From NCBI RefSeq assembly GCF_024666595.1, contig NZ_CP088296.1:3648501-3712500 (forward strand): a stretch of DNA of 64,000 nucleotides. The letters run 5' to 3'. Below, in pieces: positions 61,519 to 64,000 of the stretch (position 1 is the first letter of the stretch; the number at the start of each line of letters is the position of its first letter). Source of the DNA: Sphingomonas sp. J315 (lineage in GTDB: Bacteria; Pseudomonadota; Alphaproteobacteria; Sphingomonadales; Sphingomonadaceae). Below the pieces are notes generated by a model. It saw only the letters and a program-made list of their open reading frames with translations, was not told the DNA's origin and ran no database searches. Made by a program: the position numbers and the translations under genes.

Positions 61519-61860
61519 ATGATCAGGGGTGTCCCCACAATCGTCGCGGACTGCTTGGTGCGTTGGGCGGCAAACACGCCGCAGGTCGAGCGGATGTGGC
61601 TCTTCGGCTCGCGGGCGCGAGGCACGCACAGAATCGACAGCGACATCGACCTGGCCGTCGAGCTTGTGGGCTGGGACAGCGACGATCCAGACAAGCAGGG
61701 CGAAGCGCTGGCCGACTGGATCTTCAATGCCGACGACTGGCGTCATCAGCTACGCGGCATCACGCCGCTGAACATCGACTTGAACCCAATGTCGCTCGAG
61801 GACCAGCGAGTATGGCCAGCTGTCCGGCGTGAGGGCGTGATGGTGTTCGAGCGTGGATAG
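61519..61860 (+). CDS. Minimal nucleotidyltransferase (MNT-like)
   Basis: 113 residues. The polymerase beta-type site is GSRARG at residues 30-35, DSDID at 40-44 and a third Asp at 87 (LNIDL), the full catalytic set of MNT-domain proteins. In toxin-antitoxin pairs such as HepT-MntA the MNT enzyme AMPylates a HEPN toxin; no HEPN gene adjoins this one, so it may work alone or be an orphan. It is read rightward, divergent from the membrane protein. Confidence 0.78.
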   Translation: MIRGVPTIVADCLVRWAANTPQVERMWLFGSRARGTHRIDSDIDLAVELVGWDSDDPDKQGEALADWIFNADDWRHQLRGITPLNIDLNPMSLEDQRVWPAVRREGVMVFERG

Positions 61861-61904
61861 AAGGCGAACGACCTACCCTTAAAGCATCAGAGCCGCAGCC
61901 GGGT

Positions 61905-62156
61905 TCAGCTGCCTGCCAGCTTCTTCTCCGGATCGAGACCTACGGCACGCCTGAACCGCGCCATCGTGCTTTGCACCGAACGCCCACCGCGCAGGTCAAG
62001 CATGGCCGACGCTAGGTGCAGGCGAACGATCGGCGGCAGCTCCTTGTCGTCGGCAGCCGCGCGAAGCACCTGCATCGCCTCGTCAGGTTCCATCTTGCCG
62101 CTGAATCGCTTCTTCATTTCAGCGAACTGCTGCTGGGTGACCGTGTTATCGACCAT
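61905..62156 (-). CDS. Hypothetical protein, 83 residues
   Basis: Helix-rich, charged protein (QQQFAEMKKRFSGKMEPDEA, LPPIVRLHLASAMLDLRG) with no known motif. It lies at the end of the leftward run of small genes, 21 bases after the stop of the R-S-ExE protein, so it may belong to the same transcript. Function unknown. Confidence 0.6.
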   Translation of the reverse strand: MVDNTVTQQQFAEMKKRFSGKMEPDEAMQVLRAAADDKELPPIVRLHLASAMLDLRGGRSVQSTMARFRRAVGLDPEKKLAGS

Positions 62157-62177
62157 GCCCGTCTCCCACTGGTTGCG

Positions 62178-62699
62178 TCATCGCCGCAGCTTCGACGTGC
62201 TGATGTGTTTAGGGCGCCAGCAGATAACCTCGGCTTCCCTGCGATCACCCTTCAGCGCCACCATGTCAGACTTTGCGATGGTCGCTCGGACCAGCAGCGC
62301 CTGATCATCCTGCTGGTAGCGGTGGAGGAAGGGGAAGCGTTCAGCTTGGTCACGCTCCAAGCTCCAGCTGAGGCCCCACTTGTTGTTCCGATAGCAGCCG
62401 CGATAGACGGTGAGCTGATCCGGCAGAGCTTCGAAGGCAGCCCGTTCCTCTGCGGTCATCATCTCGTTGCGCCATAACCCTGGCTCGTCCCGCGTATCTC
62501 CGAATGGCGTGTCTAGCAGATCATCGCTCAACAGGCCGATGTTATCGCAGGTTGTCCACTCTTCGCCCAGCAGCGTCATCCAGTCGCCATCCTCCATCCG
62601 CCACGCAATCTCGATCACCATGCCGAGGCGGTTGTAGCTGTTGGCGAATCTTACATGCTCCCGGCCCTGCGCCAGCGTCATCGGTGAGAAGTCGGTCAT
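62178..62699 (-). CDS. Putative ADP-ribosyltransferase-fold protein (R-S-ExE)
   Basis: 173 residues from ATG at 62699, overlapping the stop of the upstream gene (ATGA). In order it has LTVYRGCY (Arg100), GLSWSLERDQAERF (Ser111) and DRREAEVIC (Glu155-x-Glu157), separated by about 10 and 40 residues, the order and approximate spacing of the R-S-ExE residues of mono-ADP-ribosyltransferases. Similar proteins occur in phage and plasmid gene sets. The match is by eye and short, so the fold is a hypothesis; no secretion signal is present. Confidence 0.5.
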   Translation of the reverse strand: MTDFSPMTLAQGREHVRFANSYNRLGMVIEIAWRMEDGDWMTLLGEEWTTCDNIGLLSDDLLDTPFGDTRDEPGLWRNEMMTAEERAAFEALPDQLTVYRGCYRNNKWGLSWSLERDQAERFPFLHRYQQDDQALLVRATIAKSDMVALKGDRREAEVICWRPKHISTSKLRR

Positions 62700-63192
62700 G
62701 ACACGAACATCGCTTCGACGATGGCTTGCATCAACACCCCGCGCGGCACCGGCACGTTGACAGTGGTATAGCCGCTGTTGTTCGCCCGCCGCTGACCGTA
62801 AAGCCCTGCCCATTGACGGCCATGCTGACGCCAAGCCCGCTGAAGTGCCGGCACCGGTAGCAGGACGCATGTCGCGGCCGGCGCATGAGCATAGGCGATG
62901 AAGTCGGCAGCCAAGGGCTTCTGCACCCAGCCGGGCAGTTTGCGGGTTTCGTCGGACCAGCGCTCTAGCAGCACGTCGGGCCAATCTTCGGTGCGGATCT
63001 TCTCGTCCACAGTGAAGGTGCGACCGCAGGCCAGGGTCAGCAGTCGGTCGATACCGCCGCGCTGCGCCCAACCATCCTGATCTACGGCCACCGCACTGAC
63101 CAGCGTGGGAAATGCCCGCCGATATATTGGCAGCCACCATTCGTCCCCGAACCGCTGGGACAGCGCCAGGCTATCCTTGAAGCGGTGGACAC
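62696..63192 (-). CDS. Phage/plasmid-type protein, possible nuclease fold; start uncertain
   Basis: The clear part begins FKDSLALSQRFGDEWWLPIYRR and continues with GIDRLLTLACGRTFTVDEKIR, which has an I-D...x(12)...D-E-K arrangement like a PD-(D/E)XK site, then WPDVLLERWSDE and a hydrophobic FIAYAHAP strand. No ATG, GTG or TTG lies in frame just upstream. A GTG at 63192 in the neighbouring frame would fit as MSTAFKDS if one C were missing near 63184, so the annotated start assumes a small indel. Function is not known. Confidence 0.5.
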
Positions 63193-63275
63193 GCTGATAA
63201 CCCGTCGCTCGGGGTTGGTGAGCGACGGGTTGCGAGGTCAGAAGCCGAGGGGGTGTCGGCTCCCAATGTCCTGAG

Positions 63276-63575
63276 TTAACTGAGACGGTCGTCCTCCTTG
63301 TCGTGTTCGTCCTCCCCCGGGTCGCTGATCGGACAGCCCGGCCCGCCCATGCCCCGAGGCCTGCCGGTCCAATGCTCGTCCTCTGCGTTGCCGGTATCCA
63401 GCTCGTCACCATCGGGTTCGAAGTCAGGGTCGCCGTCCTGCTCGTCCATCTGCTCGATCGCGCGTTCCACCAGTCGATCGAGCGCCACGCGGGGCAGGCT
63501 CGGGATGGCGGATAGCAGCATGTCGATGGGCAGCGCTTCCGGCTTGCCGTAGCGGATATGCAGGGACGCGTTCAT
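63276..63575 (-). CDS. Acidic hypothetical protein, 99 residues
   Basis: Begins NASLHIRYGKPEALPIDMLL and has ALPRVALDRLVERAIEQMDE-like helix then a strongly acidic tail (DEQDGDPDFEPDGDELD). ATG at 63575 overlaps the stop of the next gene (ATGA). No recognised family; such small acidic proteins are common in mobile elements. Reads in the leftward chain of overlapping genes. Confidence 0.6.
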   Translation of the reverse strand: MNASLHIRYGKPEALPIDMLLSAIPSLPRVALDRLVERAIEQMDEQDGDPDFEPDGDELDTGNAEDEHWTGRPRGMGGPGCPISDPGEDEHDKEDDRLS

Positions 63576-63778
63576 GCCCTGCCCTCCCGCGCTAGCGCCC
63601 GGTTGATGCGGGCGACTGTTGCTGGCCGAAGTGTACGCCCGCCCTGCACGTCGTGGATCAGCCGGGGATCGCCGACCGCTTGCCGACCGAAGCGGCTGAG
63701 CGGGATGTCGTGATCATTGCAATAGCGAGCCAGGACGCTGGCGATCTGATGCGCGGGCATCGTGCTGGTGATCGTCAT
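63572..63778 (-). CDS. Small putative helix-turn-helix protein, 68 residues
   Basis: Contains LSRFGRQAVGDPRLIHDVQGG, which has the spacing of a short HTH unit, followed by RTLRPATVARINRAL. ATG at 63778 and stop at 63572 both overlap neighbours by four bases (ATGA). Likely a DNA-binding protein of the mobile segment; the partner site is unknown. Confidence 0.55.
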   Translation of the reverse strand: MTITSTMPAHQIASVLARYCNDHDIPLSRFGRQAVGDPRLIHDVQGGRTLRPATVARINRALAREGRA

Positions 63779-64000
63779 GCGAACACCTCCCCGGCTCGCG
63801 CCGCGATCTCAGCCTTCACGGCATTCATGCGCTCGGGCCGTCCGACCAATTGCGCCATCATGAAGGTCAGGTCCTGGGCGAACACGCCGGCGGTCAGGAA
63901 GGCGATGCGCTCGCCGGTATGGACATAGCCACCCCCAAGCGTTGCGAAATCCGACAGCCATTGAGCGGGGTCGAAGGTGAGGACGGCTGAAGCCACCCCG
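63775..64000 (-). CDS. Hypothetical protein at the right edge (start at or beyond 63996)
   Basis: At least 73 residues (SAVLTFDPAQWLSDFATLGG, FAQDLTFMMAQLVGRPERM), from GTG at 63996 unless the gene starts further right, outside the window. Its stop overlaps the next gene (ATGA). No motif recognised; first visible gene of the leftward chain. Confidence 0.5.
   Translation of the reverse strand, partial: GVASAVLTFDPAQWLSDFATLGGGYVHTGERIAFLTAGVFAQDLTFMMAQLVGRPERMNAVKAEIAARAGEVFA

Noticed and set aside
61519..61860. Complete HEPN/MNT toxin-antitoxin pair
   Set aside because: No HEPN-domain gene lies on either side; only the nucleotidyltransferase is present.
58046..64000. Intact prophage
   Set aside because: No integrase, terminase, capsid or lysis gene is visible in the segment; phage-like small genes alone do not support the call.

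Overview
The window is about 58 kb of conserved, gene-dense, high-GC chromosome followed by about 6 kb of accessory DNA. Gene content and order point to an alphaproteobacterium of the order Sphingomonadales (Sphingomonas-like): ppk1-ppx-rnd-aspS, a CckA-type hybrid kinase, a recA gene with a GTTC-N7-GTTC LexA box, the rpsB-tsf / pyrH-frr-uppS-cdsA-dxr-rseP-bamA-skp-fabZ envelope cluster, a System I cytochrome c maturation cluster and a TIGR02300 (FYDLN) protein. This assignment is inference from gene content; no rRNA is present.

Layout. 1-7.3 kb: polyphosphate genes (ppk1, ppx, ppk2) around an I78-like inhibitor, rnd and aspS. 7.3-14.7 kb: sdaA, a DUF1206 membrane protein, greB, an acetyltransferase and a soluble lytic transglycosylase read leftward, then dapA, smpB and a DUF2062 protein. 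14.7-22.5 kb: M13 peptidase, cckA, a single-domain receiver, an adenine deaminase/phosphoribosyltransferase pair, and recA. 22.6-34.6 kb: transferases, a dicarboxylate symporter, an M24 peptidase, alaS, a DUF885 protein, a CPA2 antiporter and an FAD monooxygenase. 34.7-40 kb: icd, psd-pssA, rpsB-tsf. 40.8-50.3 kb: the pyrH to rpmE block linking UMP kinase, ribosome recycling, undecaprenyl and phospholipid synthesis, isoprenoids, site-2 proteolysis and outer-membrane assembly. 50.3-57.9 kb: PilZ protein, ccmCDEFGH plus a TPR protein, cmk and aroA.

A tRNA-Ala(GGC) at 57970-58045 marks the edge of the accessory segment. Beyond it are a helix-turn-helix (excisionase-type) protein, an sce7726-like protein with nuclease-like E...D...ExK residues, a beta-family protein (tail to tail with it), a two-helix membrane coiled-coil protein, a lone minimal nucleotidyltransferase, and a leftward run of small overlapping phage/plasmid-like genes, one of which carries an R-S-ExE pattern suggestive of an ADP-ribosyltransferase fold. 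No integrase is visible; the element, if it is one, continues past the right edge.

A striking feature is a set of single-base frame breaks in genes that should be intact (rnd, sdaA twice, pyrH, uppS, cdsA, bamA, perhaps one at 63.2 kb), mostly in runs of 5-6 G or C. In each case undoing one base restores a full-length family member, so these are most likely sequencing or assembly indels. Coordinates for these genes are given for the restored gene.
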